From Promicromonospora sp. Populi (lineage in GTDB: Bacteria; Actinomycetota; Actinomycetes; Actinomycetales; Cellulomonadaceae): a stretch of DNA of 64,000 nt. Shown piece by piece: positions 18,585-27,940 of this stretch. Below the pieces are notes generated by a model that did no database searches, was not told the origin of the DNA, and saw only the letters and a list, made by a program, of their open reading frames with translations. The DNA lies in contig NZ_CP163528.1 of assembly GCF_041081105.1 (NCBI RefSeq), forward strand, positions 1,550,001 to 1,614,000, given 5' to 3'. Within the stretch, counting starts at the first letter, position 1; the number at the start of each line of letters is the position of its first letter. The position numbers and the translations under genes are program-made.

Positions 18585-20732
18585 GTGTCTGAGACCCCCA
18601 CCCCCACCGCTCCGACGGAGCGCGTCACCCACTCGCTCGTCCGGGACGTCACCCTGCCCGGCGGCGCCGGTGTGCTCGCCCTGGTCACGCTGGACAACGG
18701 CCTGGACCACACGAAGCCCAACACGCTCGGGCCGGCCGGCATGGCCGAGCTCAAGGCCGCCCTGGAGGGCATCCGCACCCGCGCGGAGGCCGGCGAGATC
18801 GCGGCCGTCGGTGTAACCGGCAAGCCGTACTTCGTCGCCGCGGGCGCCGACCTCAAGGGGATCACGTCGGTGAGCGGCCATGCCGAGGCCGTCGAGCTGG
18901 CCCGCATGGGCCACGCCGCCTACACGATCCTCGGCGACCTGCGCGCGGCCACCGGCGTGCCGACCTTCGCGTTCGTGAACGGCCTGGCGCTGGGCGGCGG
19001 CCTCGAGGTCGCCCTGAACTGCGACTACCGCACGGTGGCGTCCGACGCCGCGGCGCTCGGCCTGCCCGAGACCGGCATCGGCCTCATCCCCGGCTGGGGC
19101 GGCGCCTACCTCGTGCCACGCCTGGTCGGCGTCGAGAAGGGTGTCGAGGTCATCCTCACGCGGCCGGCCGCGAACAAGCCGTACAAGCCCGCGGAGGCCC
19201 TGAAGATCGGGCTGGTCGACGAGCTGTTCGAGGCCGCCGACTTCCTGGAGCAGTCCATCATCTGGGCGGCCAAGGTGGTCACCGGCGAGATCGAGGTGCC
19301 CCGCCGCGAGCTCGACCCGCAGCCCGTGTGGGACGGCGTCGTAGCGGCCGCGAAGGCACAGCTCGACACCCTGGTCGGCAACTCGCGGCCCGCGCCGCAC
19401 CGCGCGCTGGAGCTCATCGCCGCGGCCCGCAACGCCACCAAGACCGACGCGTTCGCCGCGGAGGACCAGGCGCTGGCGGACCTGGTCATGACCGACGAGA
19501 TGCGCGCCAGCATCTACGCGTTCAACCTCGTGGGCGGCGGCAAGAAGCCCGCGGGCGCGCCCGACCCCAAGCTCGCCCGGCCGGTCACCCGGGTCGGCGT
19601 CGTGGGCGCCGGTCTGATGGCCGCCCAGATGGCGTTCCTCTTCGCACAGCGCCTCGGCGTGCCCGTCGTCATGCGCGACCTGGACCAGGACCGCGTGGAC
19701 AAGGGCCTGGCCTTCGTGCAGGAGACCGCCGAGAAGCTGGCCGGCCGCGGACGGCTGACGCCCGACGCCGCCGCCCGCATCGTGGCGTCGGTCTCCGGCA
19801 CCACGGACATCGGCGAGTTCGCCTCGTGCGACTTCGTGATCGAGGCCGTCACCGAGGTCATGGGGCTCAAGAAGAAGGTGTTCGCCGAGCTGGAGGACAT
19901 CATCGCCCCCGAGGCGATCCTGGCGACCAACACCTCCGCGCTGTCCGTCACCGAGATGGCAGCCGACCTGCGGCACCCCGAGCGCGTCGTCGGCATCCAC
20001 TTCTTCAACCCGGTGGCCCAGATGCCGCTGGTCGAGGTGATCAACGCAGAGCACACCTCCGACGAGGCCCTCGCCACGGCGTTCGCCATCACCAAGAAGC
20101 TCCGCAAGACGGCGATCATGTCGGCGGACCGCCCGGGCTTCATCGTGAACCGCCTGCTGCTGCTCGTGGCGGGCCAGGTCGTGGACGCGATCGAGGGCGG
20201 GACGGCCGTCGAGATCGCGGACCGGGCGCTCGCGCCGCTCGGCCTCCCGATGCCGACGTTCGAGCTGACCGACCTGGTCGGCCCCGCCGTCGCGCAGCAC
20301 GTCCTCACCTCGCTCCGCGAGAACCTGGGCGACCGCATCCCGGCCTCGCAGGGCCTGGCCAGGATCGTCGAGGACGGCACCCGCGTGGTGCTGGACGCCC
20401 CCAAGGGCCAGCCGAAGCCGGTCAACCCGGCCATCCAGGAGTACTTCGGCCCGGCGCTGACCCCGGGTGAGCCCGGCAGGCACGGGCAGGTCGTGCTCGA
20501 CGCCGACGGTGTGCTCGACTCGGTGCTGACGGCGCTGACCACCGAGATCGGGCTGCTGCTGGACGAGGGCGTGGTGCCCGGCCCGCAGCAGATCGACCTC
20601 GCGATGATCCTCGGCGCCGGCTGGGGCTTCCACACGGGCGGCATCACGCCGTACCTGGACCGCACCGGCTACAGCGAGAAGGTCCTGGGCAGGCGGTTCC
20701 TGCCCGACGGCGTGGCGAACGTCCCCGCCTGA
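18585..20732 (+). CDS. fadB: fatty acid oxidation multifunctional protein (enoyl-CoA hydratase / 3-hydroxyacyl-CoA dehydrogenase)
   Basis: Fusion of a crotonase domain (about residues 15-300; AAGADLKGI and NGLALGGGLEVALNCDYR oxyanion motifs; catalytic Glu in LPETGIGLIPGWGG) with a 3-hydroxyacyl-CoA dehydrogenase (from about 335: RVGVVGAGLMAAQM NAD loop; GIHFFNPV with the catalytic His; DRPGFIVNRLL). It performs the hydration and oxidation steps of beta-oxidation. The 715 residues match the alpha-subunit type. The GTG start has GAGGAG inside the end of fadA. A hairpin at 20793-20826 follows. Confidence 0.95.
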   Translation: MSETPTPTAPTERVTHSLVRDVTLPGGAGVLALVTLDNGLDHTKPNTLGPAGMAELKAALEGIRTRAEAGEIAAVGVTGKPYFVAAGADLKGITSVSGHAEAVELARMGHAAYTILGDLRAATGVPTFAFVNGLALGGGLEVALNCDYRTVASDAAALGLPETGIGLIPGWGGAYLVPRLVGVEKGVEVILTRPAANKPYKPAEALKIGLVDELFEAADFLEQSIIWAAKVVTGEIEVPRRELDPQPVWDGVVAAAKAQLDTLVGNSRPAPHRALELIAAARNATKTDAFAAEDQALADLVMTDEMRASIYAFNLVGGGKKPAGAPDPKLARPVTRVGVVGAGLMAAQMAFLFAQRLGVPVVMRDLDQDRVDKGLAFVQETAEKLAGRGRLTPDAAARIVASVSGTTDIGEFASCDFVIEAVTEVMGLKKKVFAELEDIIAPEAILATNTSALSVTEMAADLRHPERVVGIHFFNPVAQMPLVEVINAEHTSDEALATAFAITKKLRKTAIMSADRPGFIVNRLLLLVAGQVVDAIEGGTAVEIADRALAPLGLPMPTFELTDLVGPAVAQHVLTSLRENLGDRIPASQGLARIVEDGTRVVLDAPKGQPKPVNPAIQEYFGPALTPGEPGRHGQVVLDADGVLDSVLTALTTEIGLLLDEGVVPGPQQIDLAMILGAGWGFHTGGITPYLDRTGYSEKVLGRRFLPDGVANVPA

Positions 20733-20792
20733 GCCGGAGGTGCAGCGCAGGGTGAGGGCCGAGGAACGAGGCACTCGCCTGCAGCGGAACCG

Positions 20793-20826
20793 CAGGCTCA
20801 GGCGGATCGGACAGAGCCTGAGCCTG
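20793..20826 (+). terminator. hairpin terminator after fadB
   Basis: Perfect 11-bp arms at 20793-20803 and 20816-20826 with a 12-nt loop, about 60 nt after the fadB stop. There is no T-tract. Confidence 0.5.
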
Positions 20827-20831
20827 ACCTC

Positions 20832-20884
20832 CCGGACCCTCCGGCAACGAGCGCACTTTGTGTGCCCGATGTCGGAGGGTCCGG
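20832..20884. promoter_or_regulatory. inverted repeat just upstream of the RCK-domain gene
   Basis: Perfect 12-bp arms at 20832-20843 and 20873-20884 flank a 29-nt spacer that contains its own weaker GCGCAC/GTGTGC pairing. The right arm abuts the TACGCT -10 hexamer (20886-20891) of the next gene, so the repeat occupies its core promoter. It could be an operator for a repressor, or a terminator continuing from fadB. Confidence 0.5.
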
Positions 20885-20899
20885 CTACGCTCGGCGACC

Positions 20900-22675
20900 A
20901 TGACAGCCCCCGGACCTGGCACGAACGCGCACTACGTCGTAGTCGGTGCCGGCGCGCTCGCCTTCCGCCTGACCCGCGCGCTCAGCACGCGCTTCAGCGG
21001 CACCGTGACCGTGGTCGTGCCCGACCGCAACTTCCGGTACGCCGTCGAGATGGACGCCCTCGACCGGGTCGACCTCGTGGTGGCGGACCGGGTCGACGAG
21101 AAGGTCCTCACCGCGGCCGGAGCGGACCGCGCAGTGGCTGCGGCGCTGGTGGACCAGGACGACGGCGGCAACGTCTCGCTGGCGCTCCTGCTCCGCGAGG
21201 CCTGGCCCGAGCTGCACGTTGTGGTCCGGATCTTCGACGAGTCGCTGGGGCGGCACCTGGAGCGTGACAACTGCACTGTGCTGTCCTCGTCGGCGTTTGC
21301 GGCACCTGAGATCGTCGGCGCCGCGCTGGGCCGCCTGATCCGTCTCCCGGTGCAGCATCGCCGCCTGGTGGCCGTGTCGGACGAGGCGACGCCCCTGCCG
21401 ACCCGAATGGTCCTGTTCGCGACCGCCGAGGACGGCACCGTCACGGCGCTCCCGAGCGACGAGCAGCTGCGCGGCCTCACCCCCAAGGTGCTCCTGGCGG
21501 ACGCCGCCGAGGCCGACGTCCTGCCGGAGGTGAAGGCCGAGCTCGAGCCCGACGAGGACGAGGTGGACCCGCACCGCCGCCGCCGGTTCGGCGAGTACGT
21601 GCGCACGCTCGCGGTCACGTCCGGGTGGAACCTCCTGCTCGCCGCGGGGGTGCTGCTGGTGGTCGTGGTCATCGGGGCGACAACGATGATGCTCGCCACG
21701 GGCTCCTCCTGGGGCGGTGCGCTGTACGAGGCGGTGCTGCCCGCCCTGGCCGGCAGCGACCCGGACCACGAAGCGAACCCCGTGGTCAAGGCCACCCAGG
21801 TGGCCCTGACCGTGGTGAGCGTCGCCGTCATCCCGTGGGTCACCGGTGTGGTGGTCGACGGCGTGGTGCGGACCCAGCGCCTGCTCGACGCGGGCTCCCC
21901 GCTGCACGCGATGGCCGACCACGTGGTCGTCGTCGGGCTCGGCGATCTCGGCACCCGCATCGTGCGGTCCCTGGACCGGCGGGGCGTGCCGGTGGTCGCC
22001 GTCGACATGAACGAGTCCGCGCGCGGTATCGCGGTGGCGCGCGCGCGGGACGTCCCCGTCGTGATCGGCGACGCCCGCCGGGCGGCGACCCTGCGCGCGG
22101 CGTACGTGGACACCGCCCAGGCGATCGTCGTGGTCACGAGCGGCGGGGCGATGACCATCGGCATCGGCTTCGCGGCTCGGGCGATCCAGCGGGCCACACC
22201 CACGCAGCTGCGCACGGTCCTGCGGGTGTACGACAGGGACCTGGCGCGCCGGATCCGCCGCGAGATCCCCGACTCGGCCGGGCTCAGCTCCTCGTTCCTC
22301 GCCGCGCCGTGGTTCGCCGCCGCGATGATCGGCCAGGAGGTCAAGGCCACGATCCCCTACCGGGACCGGGTGCTGGTGCTCGCCGAGATCGTGATCGCGA
22401 ACAACAGCCGCCTCGCCCGCATGCAGCCCGACGACGTCGACCTGGACGGCGCCATGGGGGCGGACGAGGAGGCCGTCGGGAGGTCCGACGAGGGCGACTC
22501 GAAGAGCCGCCTGCTGGCGATCCGCACCAAGGCCCAGCCGGGCGGCGGCGGGGGGCTGATGATCGAGCCCTCGGACGGGCGGTTCCTGCACGCCGGAGAC
22601 ACGCTCTTCGTCATCGCGACCACCGCCGGGCTGCGCCGGCTGCGCGAGCTGGCGAGCACGCGACAGCCGGTATGA
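20900..22675 (+). CDS. two-TM membrane protein with two RCK/TrkA-N NAD-binding domains
   Basis: A 591-residue protein with a Rossmann RCK-N domain at each end of a membrane pair. Domain 1 starts at HYVVVGAGALAFRLTRAL. TM1 covers about 244-268 and TM2 about 294-322. Domain 2 starts near 340 with HVVVVGLGDLGTRIVRSLDRRG and is followed by an RCK-C-like part. This is the layout of ion-conducting RCK channels such as the CASTOR/Kch type, but the loop between the helices (SSWGGALYEAVLPALAGSDPD) lacks the TVGYG potassium filter. It may conduct another ion or act as a sensor. TACGCT ends 8 nt before the ATG, suggesting a leaderless mRNA. Confidence 0.8.
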   Translation: MTAPGPGTNAHYVVVGAGALAFRLTRALSTRFSGTVTVVVPDRNFRYAVEMDALDRVDLVVADRVDEKVLTAAGADRAVAAALVDQDDGGNVSLALLLREAWPELHVVVRIFDESLGRHLERDNCTVLSSSAFAAPEIVGAALGRLIRLPVQHRRLVAVSDEATPLPTRMVLFATAEDGTVTALPSDEQLRGLTPKVLLADAAEADVLPEVKAELEPDEDEVDPHRRRRFGEYVRTLAVTSGWNLLLAAGVLLVVVVIGATTMMLATGSSWGGALYEAVLPALAGSDPDHEANPVVKATQVALTVVSVAVIPWVTGVVVDGVVRTQRLLDAGSPLHAMADHVVVVGLGDLGTRIVRSLDRRGVPVVAVDMNESARGIAVARARDVPVVIGDARRAATLRAAYVDTAQAIVVVTSGGAMTIGIGFAARAIQRATPTQLRTVLRVYDRDLARRIRREIPDSAGLSSSFLAAPWFAAAMIGQEVKATIPYRDRVLVLAEIVIANNSRLARMQPDDVDLDGAMGADEEAVGRSDEGDSKSRLLAIRTKAQPGGGGGLMIEPSDGRFLHAGDTLFVIATTAGLRRLRELASTRQPV

Positions 22676-22741
22676 CTGGCCTGAACATCCGGGCCCAGAT
22701 CGGCCCGTTCGACGGTCCACCCGGCGCCTAGCGTGAGGTCC

Positions 22742-24067
22742 ATGAAGAACGGTCTCAGTGTTCCCCAGGGTGCGGCACTCACCATCGGTGCCATGCTCGG
22801 CACCGGCGTCATCTCGCTCCCGGCCCTCGCCGCCGGCGTCGCTGGCCCGGCCTCGCTCGTGGCGTGGGCAGGGCTCGTCCTCCTGTCGATCCCGCTCGCC
22901 ACGACGTTCGCCGCCCTCGGCGCCCGGCACCCCGACGGCGGCGGTGTGGCCACTTACGCGCGCCTCGCGTTCGGCGAGCGGGCCTCCACGATGGTGGGCT
23001 GGGCGTTCTACGCGACGATCCCCGTGGGCGCTCCCGCCGCGGCGGGCTTCGCGGGCGCCTACGTCGCCGACGCGACCGGCGGCGGACCGGGCACCGCCCT
23101 GGCCACGACGGTAGCGATCATCGCGCTGTGCGCGGTCATGAACTGGTTCGACCTGCGGGTCTCCGGCACGGCCCAGCTCGCCATCGCCGGAGCGGTCGCG
23201 CTCCTGCTGGCTGTCGCCGTCGTCGTGGCGCTGCCGCACGCGCAGGCCGGCAACCTCACGCCGTTCGCGCCGCACGGCTGGGGGGCCGTCGGCTCGGCCG
23301 CCGCGCTGCTGGTCTGGGCCTTCGCCGGGTGGGAGATCCTGGGCTCGCTGTCCGCCGAGTACCGGCAGCCGGCGCGGGACATCCCGCGGGCCACGGCGAT
23401 AGCGGTGGCCGTGGTGGGTGTGCTGTACCTGGGCGTCGCGTTCGCCACGGTCGCGGTGCTCGGCCCGACGCCGGGGCCTGCGCCCCTCTCGGACCTGCTG
23501 GTGCTCGGCTTCGGCGAGGGCGCGCGGCCGGTCACCGCGGTGGTGGCCGTGCTGCTGACCGTCGGCGCCATCAACGTCTACTTCGCGGGCGGCAGCCGGA
23601 TGGGCGCGGCGCTGGCCCGGGACGGCGCGCTCCCGGCCTGGCTGGCCGCCGAGCCGGGCCGCACGCCCCGCCGCTCGCTCGCGCTGATCACGGTTGTCGC
23701 CCTCGGCACGACGGCGGTGCTCGCGCTGCTGCACCTGTCCACCGACGCGATCCTGCTCATGGCGACCGCTACGTTCTCCCTGCTCTACGTGGTGGGCACG
23801 GCCGCAGCGCTGCGCCTCCTGCCCCGCTGGGGCATCGCCTGGTGGTGCGCGGCGGTGTCGCTGGTGGCCGCGCTGGGCCTGCTCGTGATGACCGGGGCGC
23901 ACATGGCCGGACCCGTGGTCGCTGCACTGGGCGGGCTCGCCTGGGCGACGTGGCGGCGACGCCGGGCGCGGGTGGCCGCTGCTGCGGCCACAACCGCGGC
24001 AGCGGCCGCCCTCACGGCTCCAGCAGCCGCCCCAGAGCCCGGATGCCTGGCCGGATCGAGCTCGTGA
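22742..24067 (+). CDS. APC-superfamily amino acid permease
   Basis: An integral membrane protein of 441 residues with about 12 predicted helices. The first is the APC unwound helix with GAMLGTGVISLPALAA (a substrate-binding GxG). No binding partner is fused. The substrate is not readable; the closest flavour is the YjeH/YifK amino-acid exporter and importer group. The C-terminus is an Ala/Thr-rich tail. TAGCGT at 22729-22734 ends 7 nt before the ATG. The last 56 nt overlap, tail to tail, with the convergent MocR regulator gene, which may control it. Confidence 0.87.
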   Translation: MKNGLSVPQGAALTIGAMLGTGVISLPALAAGVAGPASLVAWAGLVLLSIPLATTFAALGARHPDGGGVATYARLAFGERASTMVGWAFYATIPVGAPAAAGFAGAYVADATGGGPGTALATTVAIIALCAVMNWFDLRVSGTAQLAIAGAVALLLAVAVVVALPHAQAGNLTPFAPHGWGAVGSAAALLVWAFAGWEILGSLSAEYRQPARDIPRATAIAVAVVGVLYLGVAFATVAVLGPTPGPAPLSDLLVLGFGEGARPVTAVVAVLLTVGAINVYFAGGSRMGAALARDGALPAWLAAEPGRTPRRSLALITVVALGTTAVLALLHLSTDAILLMATATFSLLYVVGTAAALRLLPRWGIAWWCAAVSLVAALGLLVMTGAHMAGPVVAALGGLAWATWRRRRARVAAAAATTAAAAALTAPAAAPEPGCLAGSSS

Positions 24068-25442
24068 CCGCACCGCCGATCCCGAGCACTATCCCGTCCC
24101 GGTGGGGACCCACCGCGAAGGCGCCGAGGGACTCGCACGCGACCGACCGCCGTCGGGCACTGGCCACGAGGGCCGGCGAGGCCACCCGGGCGTCAGCCGG
24201 CAGGTAAGCCGCCAGGTGCAGGCCCGCCGCGGACGGGACCGGCTCGACCGGCAGCTCCGCGAGCGCGTCCAGCAGGATCTCGTGCCGCTCCGCGTAGTGC
24301 GCGGACGCCTTGCGGACGTGCCGGGCGAGCAGGCCGTCGTCGATGAAGCGCGCCAGCGCCGCCTGCACGTGCACTGCCCCGTGGCCGTCGGTGAGCTGGC
24401 GCGCGGCAAGCAGGGCGTCGCGCAGGGACGACGGCGCCACGAGGTACCCGACACGCAGGCCGGGCAGCAGCGACTTCGAGAAGGTGCCGACGTACACCAC
24501 CCGGCCGTCCCGGTCGAGCGCCTGCAGGGACTCCAGCGGGCGGCGGGCGCGGCGGAACTCGCTGTCGTAGTCGTCCTCGATCACTGCCGCCCCGTGCCGC
24601 GCCGCGTGCGCCAGCAAAGCCCGCCGCCGGGTCAGAGACAGCGGCATACCAAGGGGGAACTGGTGCGACGGGGTGGTGTAGACCAGCCGGGCGCCCGCGG
24701 GAATCCGGTCTACGACCAGGCCCTCGGCGTCGACCGGCACCGGTACCACTCGCGCCCCGTGCAGCGCGAAGAGCTCCCGCGCCTCCGGATACCCCGGGTC
24801 CTCCATGGCGACGACGTCCCCCGGCTCCAGCAGGACGCGCGCCACGAGGTCGAGGGCCTGCTGGGCACCGGTGGTGGCGATGACGTCGTCAGCCCCCGCG
24901 CGGACCCCGCGGGAGCCGGCGACGTAACGGGCGACGGCCGCGCGGAACCGGGGCAGACCCGCGGGGCCGCCGTACGAGCCCGCCGCCGGGCCGCCGGCCC
25001 GGGACTCGGCGGCCAGCAGCCGCCGCCAGGTGTCGAACGGGAAGAGGCTCGCGTCCGGGATGCCGACGCGGAAGTCGTGCGCCGGGGCTGGGGCGTCGCC
25101 GCTCGCGGGCCGCACGGTCCAGCGCCAGCCCGCCCGCGGCCGCAGTGCCCCCGGGGTCCGGCGGCGCGGGGGCGGCGTGTCGCTCGCCGCCGCGGTCGCG
25201 AACGTGCCCGCGCCGGTCCGGGTCTCCAGGAACCCCTCCGCGATCAGCCGTTCGTACGCGGTGGCAACGCTCGCGCGCGCGACGCCGAGGTCGCGGGCGA
25301 GGTCACGCGTGGAGGGCAGCCGCTCCCCCGCCGGGACCCGGCCCGTGGTCAGGGCCGTGTGCAGCGCACGATAGATGGCGTCGGTGCGTCCGGTGCGCTG
25401 GCTGAGATCGACGGCGAGGTCCACCCGCCGATCATGACTCAT
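24012..25442 (-). CDS. MocR/PdxR-type GntR regulator with aminotransferase domain
   Basis: Fusion of an N-terminal GntR winged helix (LPSTRDLARDLGVARASVATAYERLIAEGFLETRTGAGTF) and a fold-type-I aminotransferase domain binding PLP (DPGYPEARELF; Schiff-base lysine in GTFSKSLLPGLRVGYLV). Such proteins sense PLP or an amino-acid adduct and control vitamin B6 or amino-acid genes. The ATG at 25442 is chosen because GAGG lies upstream; an in-frame ATG at 25454 is also possible. It overlaps the end of the APC permease gene and is divergent from the unknown membrane protein at 25543. The target genes are unknown. Confidence 0.92.
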   Translation of the reverse strand: MSHDRRVDLAVDLSQRTGRTDAIYRALHTALTTGRVPAGERLPSTRDLARDLGVARASVATAYERLIAEGFLETRTGAGTFATAAASDTPPPRRRTPGALRPRAGWRWTVRPASGDAPAPAHDFRVGIPDASLFPFDTWRRLLAAESRAGGPAAGSYGGPAGLPRFRAAVARYVAGSRGVRAGADDVIATTGAQQALDLVARVLLEPGDVVAMEDPGYPEARELFALHGARVVPVPVDAEGLVVDRIPAGARLVYTTPSHQFPLGMPLSLTRRRALLAHAARHGAAVIEDDYDSEFRRARRPLESLQALDRDGRVVYVGTFSKSLLPGLRVGYLVAPSSLRDALLAARQLTDGHGAVHVQAALARFIDDGLLARHVRKASAHYAERHEILLDALAELPVEPVPSAAGLHLAAYLPADARVASPALVASARRRSVACESLGAFAVGPHRDGIVLGIGGAVTSSIRPGIRALGRLLEP

Positions 25443-25542
25443 CAGGCCTCGCATTACAGTTCGGACTCATCCGGACACTTCACCCGGCCCGAACTGGCGC
25501 TTTCGGGATTTCTCGGTAGTTATCGGCCCTAACATCCGGCTC

Positions 25543-27177
25543 ATGAGCACTGACGCCGCGCCGCCGGCGCCCGCCGAGGAACCCACCGAGGAACCCACCG
25601 ACGCGACCGCCGACCTGACGCCGCCGGCCGAACAGGTGACCGAACAACTGCCGATCGAGTCGCCCACCGAGGAGCTGTCGGTCGAGCAGCCTGCTGGCGA
25701 GCCGCCGATCGAGGAGCCGCCGACTGACGAGCCGCCGACTGAGCAGCCCGCTCCGCCCCACCCCCTGACCGCCGCTCTGCTCAACCTGAGCGGCCTAGGG
25801 CTGGGCTACCTGCACCTGCGCGCCTGGGTCCGCCTGGTCGTTGCACTGGCCGCGACCGCGGGCCTCGTGTGGGTCGCGCTGCCGATCGGGCGCGAGCCGA
25901 TCGCCGTCTGGTGGCCTTTGGGCTACCTGGGTGCGCTGGTCCTGTTCTCGCTGGACGCGGCACTCCTCGCCCGACGCCGGGCCCGGCGGCCGGAACGTCG
26001 TCGCACCGTGTGGTCGCCCCGCGCGGCAGGCCGGGTGGCGTGGGCGACGCTCGCGGTGGTGCCCCTCCTGGGCGCCGCGTACGTGGTGACGCAGCACGAG
26101 GTGCTGGAGCAGTACCTCGCGTACGACCTGGACCAGGCCGAGGCGACCCTGGACGAGACTGCCAGCAGCTTCGCCCCGTACAAGGACGTCTACAACGCCG
26201 CGTACGCGACCTACGTGCGAACCGCGTCCGAGCACCCGGGCACCCGCGCCGCCGACCGGGTGCCCGGCCTCGTCGACGACCTGTACACGCGCGCCAAGGG
26301 TGACGGCGTGTGCAACGCGCTCACCGTGGTGCGGCACTTCGCACAGCCCGGCACCGACGGCCCGCTGCAGAGCGTCGCGGAGGGCGAGCTGCCCGGTGCG
26401 CTGCACGACTGCGGGATGCAGTACACGGAGGCCGGCGAGTTCCAGCTCGCGGAGAGCACGCTCACCGACCTGCTGACCGACCACCCCGCCAGCGAGCAGG
26501 CCGCCGCACTGCCTGCGGAGCTCACGACCTGGCGTGACACGGTGATCAAGAAGCTGGCCGGCGAGCAGGGCTGCCTGAGCCCGATGGTGGCCACGGGCTC
26601 GGAGGCGTTCCTCGCCAGCTTCGACTCCGGCAAGGTCAGCGCCCTCGCGGACGAGGCGCGCACACAGGTGCCGGCGGGGCTGCTGAAGTGCGCCGTGCAA
26701 CAGTTCCAGGACGGTGATCACCTCAGGACGCAGGGCATCCTGAACGGCCTCCTCGACTCGTACCCGAGGGCCAAGGAGACCGACTACGCCGAGCGGATCC
26801 AGATCGCCACCGGCATCGCGCTGGCGGACCCGGAGGTGGAGGTCGGGCTGCCGGCACGCGACGAGCCGGAGGGGACGGTCACCCTCACCGTCTTCAACTA
26901 CAGCCCCGATCCGTTCGAGATGGTCTACACGGGGCCGGCGACCGGCGTCGTCGCGATCGACGCGTGCGATGACTGCACCTACTACGCGGATGGTGACTCG
27001 CCCGACTGCGTGGGCTACTCGTTGACGATTCCGAGCACGACGGTCACGATCCCGGCGGGCGACTACCTCACCGCGACCCGGGAGGACGGCACGGTGTACG
27101 GCTGGCGCGACGACGGAGTGCAGGAGGAGAGCTACACCGCCGACTACGGGCTCTGCACCTGGACCCCTGAATCCTGA
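25543..27177 (+). CDS. membrane protein of unknown function with Pro/Glu-rich N-terminus
   Basis: A 544-residue protein. Residues 1-75 are a Pro/Glu/Thr-rich low-complexity region with EEPT and PPTDEPP-type repeats. Hydrophobic helices follow at about 78-95, 97-118, 126-145 and 165-185. The remaining 360 residues are probably extracytoplasmic and repetitive in feel: paired helices with FxxAESTLTDLLTDHPASEQA recall tetratricopeptide units. The last 100 residues look beta-rich with CDDC and two further Cys that may form disulfides. TAACAT at 25530-25535 ends 7 nt before the ATG, fitting a leaderless transcript divergent from the MocR gene. I do not recognise the family. Confidence 0.8.
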   Translation: MSTDAAPPAPAEEPTEEPTDATADLTPPAEQVTEQLPIESPTEELSVEQPAGEPPIEEPPTDEPPTEQPAPPHPLTAALLNLSGLGLGYLHLRAWVRLVVALAATAGLVWVALPIGREPIAVWWPLGYLGALVLFSLDAALLARRRARRPERRRTVWSPRAAGRVAWATLAVVPLLGAAYVVTQHEVLEQYLAYDLDQAEATLDETASSFAPYKDVYNAAYATYVRTASEHPGTRAADRVPGLVDDLYTRAKGDGVCNALTVVRHFAQPGTDGPLQSVAEGELPGALHDCGMQYTEAGEFQLAESTLTDLLTDHPASEQAAALPAELTTWRDTVIKKLAGEQGCLSPMVATGSEAFLASFDSGKVSALADEARTQVPAGLLKCAVQQFQDGDHLRTQGILNGLLDSYPRAKETDYAERIQIATGIALADPEVEVGLPARDEPEGTVTLTVFNYSPDPFEMVYTGPATGVVAIDACDDCTYYADGDSPDCVGYSLTIPSTTVTIPAGDYLTATREDGTVYGWRDDGVQEESYTADYGLCTWTPES

Positions 27178-27251
27178 CCACAGGGGCCCCGGCCCGCGCC
27201 GCCGAATTCGATTCCCCTCGGCGGCGCGGGAGCGGTTGAATACGTCCTGAC

Positions 27252-27884
27252 ATGACTACGCACTACACGTCCGACCTGCACTTCGGACACCTGAACATCA
27301 TCCGCTTCTGCGACCGCCCCTTCGCGGACGTCGCCACGATGGACGCCCGGCTCGTCGAGCTCTGGAACGAGAGCGTGGCCGGCGACGACACCGTGTGGGT
27401 GCTGGGCGACGTCGCACTCGGCGTCCTGGAGGAGTCCCTCGCCAGCATCGGCCGGCTCGCGGGGCACAAGATCCTGGTGCCGGGCAACCACGACCGCTGC
27501 TGGGAGGGCGAGCGCGCCCTGCGCAAGGGTGAGCCGGAGGCGCGGGAGCGGCGTCGGGCGATCGCCCGGGAGCGCTACCTGGCCGCGGGCTTCGCCGAGA
27601 TCCACGACCGGCCGGAGCCGGTCGTCATCGGCGACGAGAAGGTGGTGCTGTCGCACTTCCCGTACCAGGGCGACTCGCACGGCGAGGACCGGTACGTCGA
27701 GTACCGGCCGGCGGACCAGGGTGGCTGGGTCGTGCACGGCCACGTGCACGACACCTGGCGTCAGCGTGGGCGGCAGATCAACGTCGGCGTCGACGCCTGG
27801 GGCGGGCGGCCCGTACCCGCTGAGACGATCGCGGGACTGATCGCCGACGGTCCCCGCGAGCTGGCCCCGTTGAGCTGGTCCTGA
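27252..27884 (+). CDS. calcineurin-like metallophosphoesterase
   Basis: A 210-residue cytoplasmic phosphoesterase with the complete metal-binding set: SDLHFGH near the N-terminus, WVLGDVA, PGNHDRCW, a later LSHFPY and GHVHDTW. This is the compact single-domain form often annotated as a phosphohydrolase of unknown substrate. No helicase or nuclease partner lies next to it. A bidirectional-looking hairpin follows 23 nt after the stop. Confidence 0.88.
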   Translation: MTTHYTSDLHFGHLNIIRFCDRPFADVATMDARLVELWNESVAGDDTVWVLGDVALGVLEESLASIGRLAGHKILVPGNHDRCWEGERALRKGEPEARERRRAIARERYLAAGFAEIHDRPEPVVIGDEKVVLSHFPYQGDSHGEDRYVEYRPADQGGWVVHGHVHDTWRQRGRQINVGVDAWGGRPVPAETIAGLIADGPRELAPLSWS

Positions 27885-27907
27885 GCAGACTGGTCGGGAC
27901 ATGACAA

Positions 27908-27940
27908 GAGCGCACGTTCGCAGGTGATGAACGTGCGCTC
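27908..27940. terminator. hairpin terminator after the metallophosphoesterase gene
   Basis: Perfect 12-bp arms at 27908-27919 and 27929-27940 with a 9-nt loop. It lies between convergent genes (stop at 27884 on plus, stop at 28028 on minus) and could serve both. Confidence 0.65.

Noticed and set aside
20885..24073. Open frame of 1,062 codons antisense to the RCK and permease genes
   Set aside because: It spans two real genes on the opposite strand and has a low-complexity Arg/Gly/His translation.
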